Positions 1 to 9,960 are shown, counted from the stretch's first letter. The stretch: 64,000 nt of DNA from Pirellula sp. (GCA_013822735.1 PNKZ01000016.1:62001-126000), one strand, 5' to 3'. Program-made: numbers and translations. The notes: generated from the sequence alone by a model not told the origin.

Positions 1-2
1 CG

Positions 3-1037
3 GTCGCCGCAGCATCGTTGACGCTGCGCCGCGTGGCCCACGACGAGGAGCCGCGGTTGCTGGTCGATCCCGGCGCGGAAGAGGCGGAGGTGGCGGCGCT
101 GGCGGGAGCGAGTATCGTATTGGTCCGCAGCGCGCGCATGCCGGGCGACTTGGAATCGGCCGACTATCGTCGCGCGCTGGCCACCGACTTGCGCCGCACC
201 TTGGCCAGCGTACAGCATCAGCTGGGCGGGCGGCGCGTGGCGGCGATCGAACTCTGCGGCGGCGTCGCGGGCCGGCAAGCGATGGCCGAACAATTGGCGG
301 CCGATCTCGGCGTGACGGTCGACGTCGTGGATGCTTGGAGTCCGCTGCCGGCCGCGCTCGAACTCGATCCGTCGGTGAGTCCGGAGGAAGGACGCTATGC
401 AGCGCTCTTGGGGGCGCTGGCCGATGAAGCCGAGGGGGCCGCGCCGAAGCTCGACTTTCTGAATCCGCACCGTGCGCCGGAGCCGCCGAACCGTCGGCGG
501 CAGGTGATCGTCGGCGCGTTTTGCGCGACGCTGGCGCTCGCTCTCGTCTGGGGTTTCTTGCAATGGAAGTTCGGCCGCATCGACGATGAAATCAAACTCA
601 CGCGCGATACCGCCAATGCGATGGCTCCGGCGGTGAAGGCGGCGCAAGAGTTGGAACGTAAAGCGAAGGACATCGAAGCGTGGCGGCGCGGCAACGTCGC
701 CTGGCTCGACGAACTGGAGCGGCTTTCGCGTCAGGCGCCTTCGAACAAAGTGACGCTGCTCACCTCGCTGCGACTCTCCGCGCTGCCGCAAGGCGGGGAG
801 TTGCAACTCAAGGGCGTGGCGACCGAGCCGAGCGTCGTCGATGAATTGGAGCACGGACTGCGCGACGGGCATCACCTCGTCGAAGGAAAGGGTCGCCGGC
901 ACGATGCGCTGAACCCGAAGTATCCTTGGGGTTTTTCGTCGAACGTACTGGTGAAGCCGGACGCACCGCCGGCAGCAGCACAGCCGAAGCCTTCTTCCTC
1001 CGCCGCGCCTTCCGCAACGGCCGGAGGCGCCCGATGA
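3..1037 (+). CDS. PilN/GspL-like secretion assembly protein (5' end outside window)
   Basis: The frame is open back to the left edge, so the gene starts upstream and the first visible start-like codon (TTG at 18) is internal. The visible part reads as an actin-like PilM/GspL cytoplasmic tail (about residues 1-145 from that codon), a short LDFLNP linker, one transmembrane segment (about 163-182), a helical stretch likely to be coiled coil (190-240) and a small PilN/GspL-like periplasmic domain with an Ala/Pro-rich end. This arrangement is known for the inner-membrane platform of type II secretion and type IV pilus machines. Its stop overlaps the next start (ATGA at 1034-1037), so translation is probably coupled. 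The family call rests on architecture and neighbours rather than a strong motif. Confidence 0.6.
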   Translation, partial: VAAASLTLRRVAHDEEPRLLVDPGAEEAEVAALAGASIVLVRSARMPGDLESADYRRALATDLRRTLASVQHQLGGRRVAAIELCGGVAGRQAMAEQLAADLGVTVDVVDAWSPLPAALELDPSVSPEEGRYAALLGALADEAEGAAPKLDFLNPHRAPEPPNRRRQVIVGAFCATLALALVWGFLQWKFGRIDDEIKLTRDTANAMAPAVKAAQELERKAKDIEAWRRGNVAWLDELERLSRQAPSNKVTLLTSLRLSALPQGGELQLKGVATEPSVVDELEHGLRDGHHLVEGKGRRHDALNPKYPWGFSSNVLVKPDAPPAAAQPKPSSSAAPSATAGGAR

Positions 1038-1969
1038 ACGTACGCGAGAAACGGCTCGCCGCGGCCGTGGGGGGCTTGAGCGTCCTGGCGATCGTGGTGC
1101 TGGGAGTGCAGGGATATTCGAGCGCCGTGGGAACGCGCGAGGCGCAACTTACGGCGGCGCGCGACGATCTGATGAAGAAGCAACTTGTCGTCGCCCAAGC
1201 GGCCATGGCGAATTTGAAACTGAGCGAATGGGAAGACCAATCGCTGCCGCGCGATCGCGAGCTGGCACGTTCGCTCTACCAGAACTGGCTCGTTGCGGAA
1301 CTCAACCGCGTGCGCCTGAAGCAGGTGACGGTGGAGCCGGGCCGCGGTACGCAGATGCGCGACGTTTTCACCAAGCAGCCGTTTACATTGAAGGCGCGCG
1401 GAACGCTGGAGCAACTGAGCCGTTGGTTGGCGGCGTTTTACAAGGCCGACCATCTGCATCAGATTCGCGACCTGATGTTGCAGCCGACGCAGGACGGCGG
1501 CGAACTACAAATTACGGCGAGCATTGAGGCGCTGGTGCTGCACGACGCCGCCCGCCGCGATAAGCTCAACGATCGCGTGAATCCGGCCTGGAACGAGGAC
1601 GCGAGCAACGCGGCCGTGGCGGCGATCACGGCCCGCAACTTGTTTGCTCCGTACGTTCCGCCCCCTCCTCCACCGCCGCCGGTCGTGAAGAGCACGCCGG
1701 CTCCCCCTCCGCCGCCGGCGTTCGATCCGTCGAAGTTTACGTTTCTCACTTCGATCATCTCGGTCGACGCCCGTCCGCAGGCCTGGCTCAATGTGCGTCC
1801 GACGAATCAGCTGCTGAAGTTGAACGAGGGAGATAGCATCTCCGTCGGCCGTTTCGAGGGGAAGCTCGTGCGCATCGGTGCTCAGGAAATCGAGATCGAG
1901 AGCGCCGGCAAACGGCGCATCGTCGCGCTCGGCAAGTCGCTCGAGCAAGGGATCGATCTGCCGCTCTAA
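1034..1969 (+). CDS. GspM/PilO-PilP-like inner-membrane secretion protein
   Basis: The start at 1034 overlaps the previous stop by four bases and gives a 311-residue protein beginning MNVREKRLAAAVGG. One N-terminal transmembrane helix (about residues 8-28) is followed by a helical PilO/GspM-like periplasmic region. A polyproline linker (about 212-235) then leads to a C-terminal domain resembling the GspC/PilP homology region, which in those systems contacts the secretin N-domains. Upstream in-frame starts such as 926 would run into the preceding gene and are less likely. The protein probably links the inner-membrane platform to the secretin encoded next. Confidence 0.6.
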   Translation: MNVREKRLAAAVGGLSVLAIVVLGVQGYSSAVGTREAQLTAARDDLMKKQLVVAQAAMANLKLSEWEDQSLPRDRELARSLYQNWLVAELNRVRLKQVTVEPGRGTQMRDVFTKQPFTLKARGTLEQLSRWLAAFYKADHLHQIRDLMLQPTQDGGELQITASIEALVLHDAARRDKLNDRVNPAWNEDASNAAVAAITARNLFAPYVPPPPPPPPVVKSTPAPPPPPAFDPSKFTFLTSIISVDARPQAWLNVRPTNQLLKLNEGDSISVGRFEGKLVRIGAQEIEIESAGKRRIVALGKSLEQGIDLPL

Positions 1970-2088
1970 CGGCCGCGGCGTGGAATGCCGGCAACGGGCA
2001 CTGCCGGCGTTGCCCGCGCACGAAAACAGTTTTTATTGGAAATACCTCAAGCGGTCGGCGGGGTTTACCGATACCTGGGGGCGAAGAG

Positions 2089-5000
2089 GTGCTGCGCGCA
2101 AGCTCTGCACTTCACGATTGGCCGGCGGGGGGGCAATCCCGCTCAGTGACAATCGCCGTGAACTTTGCACAACTGAATCGTCGCGCGACTGCCGCCGTTC
2201 TCGGCGGTGTGCTGCTGTTCGCCGCCGCGCGAGCTACGGCTCAGTTGCCTGCCGGACCGCCGCCGCCTCAACAGGCGGTTGCCGGCTATCAAGCCTTCGT
2301 GCTGCGACATGTTCGCGCCGACGAGGCGAAGCCCCAAATCGAACGCTTTCTCTCCGGCGGCCAAGAACCGTTTGAGCTGATCGTCGACGGGGCCGGCAAT
2401 CGATTGCTCGTCGGCGGCTCGCCTGCCGTTCAGACGCTGGTCGCTCAACTGCTGGTGACGATGGACCGTCCGCCGGTCGCCGCCGCGCCGATTTCCGCAC
2501 CTGCCGCTGCGCCCGCTCAGCGTGTGGCCGCCTATGCCTCGCCCGGAATGTCCGCCGAGGCGCTCGCCGCTGAACTGACGCGCCGTTACGGAGCCGCCGG
2601 AGCTCGCATCGCCGCGGATGTTCGCACCGGGCAAGTCATTGTGGCGGCGCCGGAAGAGTTGCAACGTGCCGTCGAACAATTCGTCGCGACGCTGGCGCAA
2701 CCGGCGGCGCCGAGCGTTCCAAGCGTCGCCGCGCCCGCCGTCGTCGCGACGTCCGTCCCCGGCGCGAATCGCAGCGTCACGCTGCAACATATCGAATGGA
2801 CGGCTCTGCAAGAGCGATTGTCGTCGCTCTACGGCAGCCGGCTCTCGACGACCACGGAAGGTACCGGCCGCGTTTGGCTGCAATTGGCCCTGGCCGAAGC
2901 GTCTCCCTTGATGATGACCTACAATCCGGCGCGCCGGCAGATGGACTTCACCGGCGATACCGTGACTTCGGAAGCCGCGGCTCGCTTGATCGCGGCGCTC
3001 GATCGCAACGCCGCCGGCGACGCGCGACGTGTGGTGCCGTTTAAGTCGGCCGATCGCGAATCGATTCGCCAAGCCATGACGGTTTCGCATCGCTTGGCCG
3101 CCAAAGAAGCGCCGGCCGGCGAAGCCGTTCCGCAATCGCCGCAAGGTCCGGCATTGCCGAAGAGCATGCCGCTCATGGCGAAAGTGTTTCAACCCAATCC
3201 GAACGCTCCGCCGGCGCCGCAAGCCGCGGCCGCTCAGCAACCATTCGCGCAACAACCGGCCGTGCAGCAACCGCCAGGCGCTTTGGCGCCGCCGGTTCCC
3301 GCCGCCGCCGCGAACCAGCCGGTTCCTAACGCCGCCGGCCCCAACACGGCCGTGCTGCCGAACGCTGATCCGGCCGCGGTCGCCGCCGCCGTGCAAGCCG
3401 AAGCGGCGCAGAGCGGCTTGGTCGGCCCGGTGCAGATCGAATTCCTCGACGGTCTCGACGTGTTGGTCGTCAGCGGCAACGATCGCGACGTCGAACGCGT
3501 TCTTAAGATTATCGAAGACATCGAACGCCTCAGCGTCGATACGCAGCCGGTCATCGAAGTCGTGCCGCTCGTCCACGTGTCGAGCGAAGCGCTGGCCACG
3601 GTCGTCACGCAGATCTACGACGCCGTCTTGTCGCCGCGCCAAGGCAAAGTGAGCATCACGGCGCTCGTGAAGCCGAACGCGTTGTTACTCATCGGCCGCG
3701 GCGAGAGCGTGCAGGCCGTTCGCGAGCTGATCTCGAAGCTTGATCAACCGGTCGAGCCGTCGTCGCAGTTTGCCGTGTTCTCGCTGAAGCATGCCTCCGC
3801 GGCCTCGGTACAAAGCACGTTGACGAGCCTGTTCACCGAGCGGCCGGGCCTCGGCCCGAAAGTGCAAGTCACCTCGGATGCGCGCAGCAATACGCTCATC
3901 GTGCGGGCCGGGCCTCGCGATTTGCTCGAAGCCGGCGAATTGATCAAGCGTCTCGACGTCCCGAGCGGCGAAGCGGAAAACGAACTCCGAGTGTTTCACC
4001 TCGACAACGCCCTGGCCGAAGAATTGGCGCCGGTGTTGCAAGAAGCAGTCGCTTCCGAGATCGGCGGCGGCTCGCAGGCCGGAGGGGCGTTGCAAGCTCT
4101 CACGCAGGGCGGCGCCCAGCAGCAAGCTCCCGGATCTTCTTCATCCTCGGCCCGTTCGGCAGCGTTGAAGTTTACGACCATCGATTCCGAAGGACATCGC
4201 CAATATCGTTCGGGCATTCTCAACGACGTCCGGATCACGGCCGACGCCCGAGCCAATTCGCTCGTCGTCTCCGCTCCGGTCGAGGCCATGGATCTGATCG
4301 CCGCGCTGGTGCGTCAACTCGATGCAACCCCGGCGGCGCGTTCGCAGATCAAAGTGTTCACGATCGTCAACGCCGATGCGGCCGGCCTCGTCGAGATGCT
4401 CAACGCACTCTTCGGCCGGACTACGACGACCGCCGGCGGCGGCGGGTTCGGCGGCGGTCAGCAGAATAACCAGAATCAACAAACGCAAAACTTGCTTGTC
4501 CCGCTCCGGTTCTCGGTCGACCAGCGCACCAACAGCATCATCGCCTCGGGCAGCGTAGAAGACCTCACGATCGTCGAAGCGATCTTGCTACGGCTCGACG
4601 ACAGCGACGTGCGGCAACGGCAGAGCATCGTTTACCGACTAAAGAATGCGCCCGCGACCGACGTCGCGACGGCCATCAACAACTTTCTCCGTAGCGAACG
4701 GGAAGTTCAGCAAGTTCAGCCGGGCCTGCTCAGTCCTTTCGAGCAGATCGAACGCGAAGTCGTCGTCGTGCCGGAGCCGGTGAGCAATAGCCTCATCGTG
4801 AGCTCCACGCCGCGCTACTTCGAAGAGATCCGCAAGCTGGTGGAAGACATCGATCGTCGCCCTCCGATGGTGATGATTCAGGTGCTCATCGCCGAAGTGT
4901 CGCTGAACAACACCGACGAATTCGGCATCGAACTCGGCCTGCAAGATTCGATTCTGTTCGATCGCAGCTTGCTCGGCGATCTGGTGACGATTACGCAATC

Positions 5001-6324
5001 GACCCAGCAGCCGCAAGGCAACACCGTTGTGACGACGACCAATCAGAACGTCGTCGCCGCCACGAACACGCCGGGCTATGCGTTCAACAACGCCCCGCTG
5101 GGAAATAGCGGCGCCACGAACGCCTTGGCGAACTCGAGCCGCGTGGGATCCCAGGGCCTTTCGAACTTTGCGGTCGGCCGCACCAACGCCGATCTCGGAT
5201 TCGGCGGCCTCGTACTTTCGGCTTCGAGCGAAAGCGTCAACGTGCTGATTCGCGCCTTGCAGGAAAGCCGACGTCTCGACGTCTTAAGCCGTCCGCAAGT
5301 GATGACGCTCGACAATCAAGCGGCCTTCGTGCAGGTCGGCTCACGGGTGCCGCGCGTGCAGGGAGTCACCATCAACGAGACCGGCCAAGTGAACAACGTC
5401 GTCGACGTCAACGTCGGGTTGATTCTCGGCGTCACGCCGCGCATCTCGCCCGACGGATTGGTCGTCATGGAGATCGACGCGGAAAAGTCGGCGCTCGGTC
5501 CGGAGCAAGAAGGGGTGCCGATTTCGGTATCCTCCAACGGCCAGGTCGTCCGTCAGCCGCTCATCAACACGACGACCGCGCAGACCACGGTGAGCGCCAT
5601 GGACGGCCAAACCGTCGTGCTCGGCGGTCTCATCACCAAGGCCCGCAGCGTGATTCATCGTCGGGTGCCGGTGTTGTCGTCGATCCCGATCCTCGGCAAC
5701 TTGTTTCGGTACGACAACGAAACCAGCGAGCGCACGGAACTGCTGATCATCATGACGCCGCACATCGTGCGCGATGAAGAAGATGCGTCGCGGCTGCGGC
5801 ACGTGGAATCGGCGCGGATGTCGTGGTGCTTGGGTGACGTGAAGGCGCTCACCGGCAATGCAGGTCTGTTCGCCAAGGGGGACATCTGGGCCGAAGAAGA
5901 AACCATGGTCGTGTATCCGGACGTTTCGCCCAACGGCGAACCGACCCCGCTGTCGCCCGAGCAAATCCCGGTTCCTCCCACCGGTGCGGAACCGCCGCCC
6001 GGAGCGGCGCCGCCTCCCCCGGCTCCTCCCGTGCCCGAGCCTCCGAAGCCGCCGCCCGCCGCCTTGCCGAAGGCCGAAGTTCCGCAGGCCGGCGAGCTAC
6101 CGCAGGCCGGCTCTGTCGTGCCGGGTCCTGCAGAGAACTCCGCCGAGATCTCGACTTTGGAGTACCAACAGCAAGCGACGTATCCACCGCCGAGGTATCC
6201 GAACTATCCGCCGCCGAACATGACTCCGCTGCCGCCGCCAAACGGATATCAGCCCGAAGTTGTTCCCGTTCAATACGCCGCACCGCCCTTCGCTCCGCCT
6301 GTCGAACAGAGAGTTGCCCCATGA
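2089..6324 (+). CDS. Giant secretin (GspD/PilQ family) with many N-modules
   Basis: This is an outer-membrane secretin of up to 1411 residues, about twice the usual GspD length. Numbered from 2089, secretin-N-like modules begin near residues 65, 228, 314, 489, 562, 634, 754 and 847, each with a beta-strand followed by a helix (for example VFSLKHASAASVQSTL). The C-terminal secretin core runs from about 925 (VMIQVLIAEVSL) to 1229 and includes VPVLSSIPILGNLF and LLIIMTPHIV. A proline-rich tail of about 145 residues follows. The start is uncertain: GTG at 2089, 2146 or 2158 are all in frame, and the last two put a normal signal peptide (RRATAAVLGGVLLFAAARATA) close to the N-terminus. It lies after the platform genes and overlaps the lipoprotein gene by four bases. 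Confidence 0.9.
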   Translation: MLRASSALHDWPAGGQSRSVTIAVNFAQLNRRATAAVLGGVLLFAAARATAQLPAGPPPPQQAVAGYQAFVLRHVRADEAKPQIERFLSGGQEPFELIVDGAGNRLLVGGSPAVQTLVAQLLVTMDRPPVAAAPISAPAAAPAQRVAAYASPGMSAEALAAELTRRYGAAGARIAADVRTGQVIVAAPEELQRAVEQFVATLAQPAAPSVPSVAAPAVVATSVPGANRSVTLQHIEWTALQERLSSLYGSRLSTTTEGTGRVWLQLALAEASPLMMTYNPARRQMDFTGDTVTSEAAARLIAALDRNAAGDARRVVPFKSADRESIRQAMTVSHRLAAKEAPAGEAVPQSPQGPALPKSMPLMAKVFQPNPNAPPAPQAAAAQQPFAQQPAVQQPPGALAPPVPAAAANQPVPNAAGPNTAVLPNADPAAVAAAVQAEAAQSGLVGPVQIEFLDGLDVLVVSGNDRDVERVLKIIEDIERLSVDTQPVIEVVPLVHVSSEALATVVTQIYDAVLSPRQGKVSITALVKPNALLLIGRGESVQAVRELISKLDQPVEPSSQFAVFSLKHASAASVQSTLTSLFTERPGLGPKVQVTSDARSNTLIVRAGPRDLLEAGELIKRLDVPSGEAENELRVFHLDNALAEELAPVLQEAVASEIGGGSQAGGALQALTQGGAQQQAPGSSSSSARSAALKFTTIDSEGHRQYRSGILNDVRITADARANSLVVSAPVEAMDLIAALVRQLDATPAARSQIKVFTIVNADAAGLVEMLNALFGRTTTTAGGGGFGGGQQNNQNQQTQNLLVPLRFSVDQRTNSIIASGSVEDLTIVEAILLRLDDSDVRQRQSIVYRLKNAPATDVATAINNFLRSEREVQQVQPGLLSPFEQIEREVVVVPEPVSNSLIVSSTPRYFEEIRKLVEDIDRRPPMVMIQVLIAEVSLNNTDEFGIELGLQDSILFDRSLLGDLVTITQSTQQPQGNTVVTTTNQNVVAATNTPGYAFNNAPLGNSGATNALANSSRVGSQGLSNFAVGRTNADLGFGGLVLSASSESVNVLIRALQESRRLDVLSRPQVMTLDNQAAFVQVGSRVPRVQGVTINETGQVNNVVDVNVGLILGVTPRISPDGLVVMEIDAEKSALGPEQEGVPISVSSNGQVVRQPLINTTTAQTTVSAMDGQTVVLGGLITKARSVIHRRVPVLSSIPILGNLFRYDNETSERTELLIIMTPHIVRDEEDASRLRHVESARMSWCLGDVKALTGNAGLFAKGDIWAEEETMVVYPDVSPNGEPTPLSPEQIPVPPTGAEPPPGAAPPPPAPPVPEPPKPPPAALPKAEVPQAGELPQAGSVVPGPAENSAEISTLEYQQQATYPPPRYPNYPPPNMTPLPPPNGYQPEVVPVQYAAPPFAPPVEQRVAP

Positions 6325-7415
6325 CGAAGCTCGTTTTTCTTCGCAAGCCGCCGCGAAGCGCCGTCGTCGCTTGTCTGGCGATGACGCTCCTCACCGGCTG
6401 CTCGAAGTTCGATTTCGACATGAGCCGCAACATCCCTTGGGGCGCCGGAGGCGACGGCGTGATGCAGCCGCCGATGAAAGTCGTCGCCGTGTGGACCGAT
6501 ACGGTGCTTACGCAAGGGATGGCGCCGGCTACGCGCGGGTTCGGCGGGCGTGTGATGTTCTACGCCGTCGAAGGGGGGAAGCCGATCAAAGTGAGCGGCA
6601 CGCTCACGGTCTACGCCTTCGATGAAACCGGCCGCGATATCGAAAGCACGAAGCCCGATCGAAAGTTCATCTTCACGCCGGAGCAGTTCGAAAAGCACTA
6701 CAGCAAATCGGCGCTCGGGCATTCGTATAGCGTTTGGCTCCCTTGGGACGCCGCAGGCGGATCGCTTCGAGAGATCAGTTTGATGGTCCGGTTCCAACCG
6801 ACGAACGGCTCGACGGTGGTGAGCGATCCGTCGAAGCAACACTTGCCCGGGCCGCGCGAGGAAGAATTGATTCCTACCGCCAATCGCGCGCCTGCCGCAG
6901 CCGGAGCCCCCGTGCAGGCGGCCGCTCCATCGCAACCCGCATCAGGCGTGCAACAAGTGGCCTACGAACAGCCGCTCGGCGCGGTACCGGGAGTTGACGG
7001 AACGGCTGCGACCATGAACGGGGCGCCGGCCGGGGGAACAGCATCGTCGCTAGCCGTTCCCCGCCGCATGACCACAACGACGATCGCAATTCCCAACGGG
7101 CCGCAATCGCGGCGCAGCACGACCTGGGGACAACCGTCTGCCGAGCAGCAAGCAACGCCTGCCGCGTACGGCTCGACGCCTACTTCCGGGGCACACTCGG
7201 CGTTTCCGGGGGGAGCACGGCGTCCGGAGGGGTCGCCTTCACCGGCGGCGCAACAACAGCCGGCGCCACAAACGTCGGAACAATCGTCAACTCATTACGG
7301 ACCACAGAGACTCCGGCCTCTAGGCTCGCCAATTGCTCGGCTAGAGCGCGATCATGTGCCGTGGCAACAACCCCGGTTAGAATCGCCGTCCGCCCCTCCA
7401 TTCGCACCGCAATAG
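6321..7415 (+). CDS. Lipoprotein downstream of the secretin
   Basis: The ATG overlaps the secretin stop (ATGA), so the gene is coupled to it. The protein has a lipoprotein signal with LLTGC and the lipid-bearing Cys at residue 27. Residues 28-180 look folded; the remainder is low-complexity Ala/Pro/Gln/Ser. The position suggests an accessory or pilotin-like role for the secretin, but the sequence has no recognised pilotin domain, so this is inference. The last ~78 codons run antisense through the 3' end of the BON-domain gene. In that stretch only about half of third codon positions are G or C by hand count, much lower than in neighbouring genes, so the tail may be a late extension past a lost stop. 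Confidence 0.75.
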   Translation: MTKLVFLRKPPRSAVVACLAMTLLTGCSKFDFDMSRNIPWGAGGDGVMQPPMKVVAVWTDTVLTQGMAPATRGFGGRVMFYAVEGGKPIKVSGTLTVYAFDETGRDIESTKPDRKFIFTPEQFEKHYSKSALGHSYSVWLPWDAAGGSLREISLMVRFQPTNGSTVVSDPSKQHLPGPREEELIPTANRAPAAAGAPVQAAAPSQPASGVQQVAYEQPLGAVPGVDGTAATMNGAPAGGTASSLAVPRRMTTTTIAIPNGPQSRRSTTWGQPSAEQQATPAAYGSTPTSGAHSAFPGGARRPEGSPSPAAQQQPAPQTSEQSSTHYGPQRLRPLGSPIARLERDHVPWQQPRLESPSAPPFAPQ

Positions 7416-7995
7416 AGCCGATGCGCGACATACGCGGACTTAGGGTATAGCGCGACTGCAACACGGCGTCGACCGTCTCGGCTTTCGGCGCTAGGTATTC
7501 GAAAGCGACCGACTGTTGGATGCGCGGCATTTTTACGCGCGAGTTGCTCATGCCGGTCGGACGATTGGCGTTCGACGAGTTATTGTTGCGCCCCAGGCCC
7601 GATTGCAGCGCCGAATAGGCGGAGAGCTGGCTCATGATGTTCGTGGTGTCGCGCGAGTCCGATCCGACGAATTGCCCCGGCTGCCGCGCACCCCGGACAA
7701 ACCTTTCGCCGCCGGAAATCTGACCGGCGGTGGTGTCGCCGCGCGTGGTTGCTCCGGCAACTCCGCCCCCTGCCCCGCCCATCGCTCCGGCCGCACCCAC
7801 GCCGCCGAAGCCGGGAGCCATTCCGCTTGCACCGGTGCCGCCGAAAGAACTGCCGCTGGGTGTGAAGCTGGAGCCCATCGAGCGGCCGCCGAACGCTCCG
7901 CTGGATGCCGACTGCGCGTGCGCAGAAGCGGCGCAAACGAGCGCAAGCGCTAAGCCCAGCAACGGGCCATGCATCGAGATGGGAATTCGCCTCAT
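7180..7995 (-). CDS. Exported BON-like domain protein
   Basis: The start MRRIPISMHG at 7995 was chosen because it begins a clear Sec signal peptide (LLGLALALVCAASAHAQ). A Gly/Ala/Ser-rich region follows. The C-terminal part contains a BON-like module: a repeated-turnover helix around AVLQSRYTLS, then the strand pattern SIAVRMEGRTAILTGVV and a helix ending SVVRNELTIVP. BON domains are small modules thought to bind membranes or phospholipid and occur in periplasmic and secretin-associated proteins. A Pro-rich tail ends the protein. It converges on, and overlaps by 236 bp, the lipoprotein gene on the plus strand; codon third positions favour this strand in the overlap. Confidence 0.7.
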   Translation of the reverse strand: MRRIPISMHGPLLGLALALVCAASAHAQSASSGAFGGRSMGSSFTPSGSSFGGTGASGMAPGFGGVGAAGAMGGAGGGVAGATTRGDTTAGQISGGERFVRGARQPGQFVGSDSRDTTNIMSQLSAYSALQSGLGRNNNSSNANRPTGMSNSRVKMPRIQQSVAFEYLAPKAETVDAVLQSRYTLSPRMSRIGSIAVRMEGRTAILTGVVATAHDRALAEQLASLEAGVSVVRNELTIVPTFVAPAVVAPPVKATPPDAVLPPETPSVPRK

Positions 7996-8121
7996 CGGCC
8001 GCTCCTTGAAACCCTGCCGCCGGAGCAAGGGTAACGTCGTCGAGTATTCAGTATACTACAACCATCGCAACCGGCAAAAACTGCCGGCATAAGCAACACG
8101 CCCCCGAGCGAGGCCCGTTTT

Positions 8122-9960
8122 ATGTATCGGACGATTTCTTCGCCGCTCCGGATTCTGCCTGGAATGCTGCTGATTCTAGCGAGCATTCCGGGGTCGGCTT
8201 GGTCGCAGACGGCGCCCGCAAAGACCGCGCGGCCCGAGTTGGCCCGCTTATTGCCGCCGGAAACGTTGGCATATGTCCGAGTCGCCAATGCGCCGGAAGT
8301 GCGGGCGGAGTTCTGGCAAACGTCGTCGGGACGCATGGCCCAAGATCCGCAATTCCGACCGCTCTGGGAGCAGATGTTCGCGGCCGTCGAAAAAGCATTT
8401 GAGCCGATGCGCGACAAGTTCGGCCTCACCGTGGCGGAGTTTCTGGAGCTGCCGCGCGGCGAGTTGGGCTTCGCCGTCGTGCCGGTCACCGGAGCGCCTC
8501 CTGCGGTGTTGCTCATGCTCGAAGCGCCCGACGATGACCGCAACGTTGCGACCTTTATCGAGCGGAGTCGCGCGGCGCTCACGGAAGATCAATGGATCGA
8601 AGAAACGGAAACCGTCGGCGATACGGTGCTGCACATGTTTCGGCGCGGCACCGGCAAGACCGATCGCTGGATTTACGTGCGCCGCGAAAACGTGCTCTTG
8701 ATCGGCAACAACGTCGATGCCTTCAAGCATTTGCTCGGCCTATGGAACGGCGGCGACGTGAACACGCTGGCCGACCAGCCGGCGTTCGTCAATCTGGAGC
8801 GATTGATCGGCAAGGCGGAAGGGAAGCCGGCCCACATTACGTGGTTCGTCGACCCGATCAACTTGGCGCGGGCCGCAACCGCCGGCAACGCGAGTGCGGC
8901 GATCGGCATGGCGATGCTGCCGGCTCTCGGGCTCGACGGTTTGACGGCGCTCGGCGGCAGCTTCACGTTCAACCGCGGCCCGTTTGAAGTCATCGGCCAA
9001 GCGTACTTGCTGCTCGACGTACCGCGCGCCGGGGTGCTGGAGTTGATCGCTCTACAACCGACGGAGACCGAGCCGGAGCCGTGGGCCTTTGAAGATGCGG
9101 CGTCGTACGGCACGCTCACCTGGGACGTCGAACGTACCTATCACAAGCTTCGCACAATCGTCGACAGCTTTGCGGGAGAGGGAATGTTTCGCAGGCAGAC
9201 GGTTGAGAATCTTTTAAAAAACACCGACGTCGACATCGAACTCGACGTCCTACCGCAACTCGACGGCCGCGTCAGCTTCTTAGTCTGGATCGAGGAGCCG
9301 GTGCGGTTCGAAAGTCGGTGTCAGTTGTTCGGTATTCATTTGAAGGACGGCAAGAAGTTCTCGCCGGTGCTCAAGAAACTCACGGATAAGCTCGGCAACA
9401 AACTTACGGTGAAGGGGTTCGCCGGTACGACCTATTACCAAGCGACGGAGCCGGAAGTGACCCATGCGGAACCGGAAGATGCAAAGACCGACGGCCGGCG
9501 GGTACAAGGGCGCGTCGCCGGTCCGCGTCCGGCGTTTTGCCTGCTCGACGATTGCTTGCTGATCGGCGACGGCGCGAGCGTGCTGGAGAAGGCGCTGGCG
9601 ACGGCCGCCGGGGATTCCGGTCGCCTGTCCTCCTCGCTCGACTATAAGTTGATTGCCGCCAAGGCCAAACGCTACGCCGGCGAGCAAGGCCCGGGCTTCT
9701 TCGGTTTCAATCGCCCGGACGAGGAATTGCGCTACGTTCACGGCTTGGCGCTAAACGACCGCGTGCGCGAACGACTGGCTACCGGCGGCGAGAAGAACAA
9801 GTTCTTGAAAGACATCAATCAAGCGCTGGCCGATCGTCCGCCGCCGCCGTTGGAAGTGCTTCAGCAATACTTCGCGCCCGGCGGAACGATTGTCGTCGAT
9901 GAGCCGACAGGAGTGCGCTATCTCTCGTTCGTGTTGCGACGCGACGGCGAAACAAAATAG
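8122..9960 (+). CDS. Large exported protein of unknown function
   Basis: This 612-residue protein has an N-terminal signal peptide (LRILPGMLLILASIPGSAWSQ). The mature part begins with a segment about cost-like scalar values (LLPPETLAYVRVANAPEV), a pattern seen in planctomycete exported proteins of unknown role. No catalytic motif or cysteine pair is evident, and the body looks like alternating alpha/beta domains. It is divergent from the BON-domain gene and convergent with the PIG-L gene, so it appears to be transcribed alone. I do not recognise the family; a role in the cell envelope is only a guess from export. Confidence 0.75.
   Translation: MYRTISSPLRILPGMLLILASIPGSAWSQTAPAKTARPELARLLPPETLAYVRVANAPEVRAEFWQTSSGRMAQDPQFRPLWEQMFAAVEKAFEPMRDKFGLTVAEFLELPRGELGFAVVPVTGAPPAVLLMLEAPDDDRNVATFIERSRAALTEDQWIEETETVGDTVLHMFRRGTGKTDRWIYVRRENVLLIGNNVDAFKHLLGLWNGGDVNTLADQPAFVNLERLIGKAEGKPAHITWFVDPINLARAATAGNASAAIGMAMLPALGLDGLTALGGSFTFNRGPFEVIGQAYLLLDVPRAGVLELIALQPTETEPEPWAFEDAASYGTLTWDVERTYHKLRTIVDSFAGEGMFRRQTVENLLKNTDVDIELDVLPQLDGRVSFLVWIEEPVRFESRCQLFGIHLKDGKKFSPVLKKLTDKLGNKLTVKGFAGTTYYQATEPEVTHAEPEDAKTDGRRVQGRVAGPRPAFCLLDDCLLIGDGASVLEKALATAAGDSGRLSSSLDYKLIAAKAKRYAGEQGPGFFGFNRPDEELRYVHGLALNDRVRERLATGGEKNKFLKDINQALADRPPPPLEVLQQYFAPGGTIVVDEPTGVRYLSFVLRRDGETK

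Noticed and set aside
2143-3642. 499-codon minus-strand frame inside the secretin gene
   Set aside because: Arg/Gly/His-rich shadow of a GC-rich gene with no recognisable domain; the plus-strand secretin is certain.
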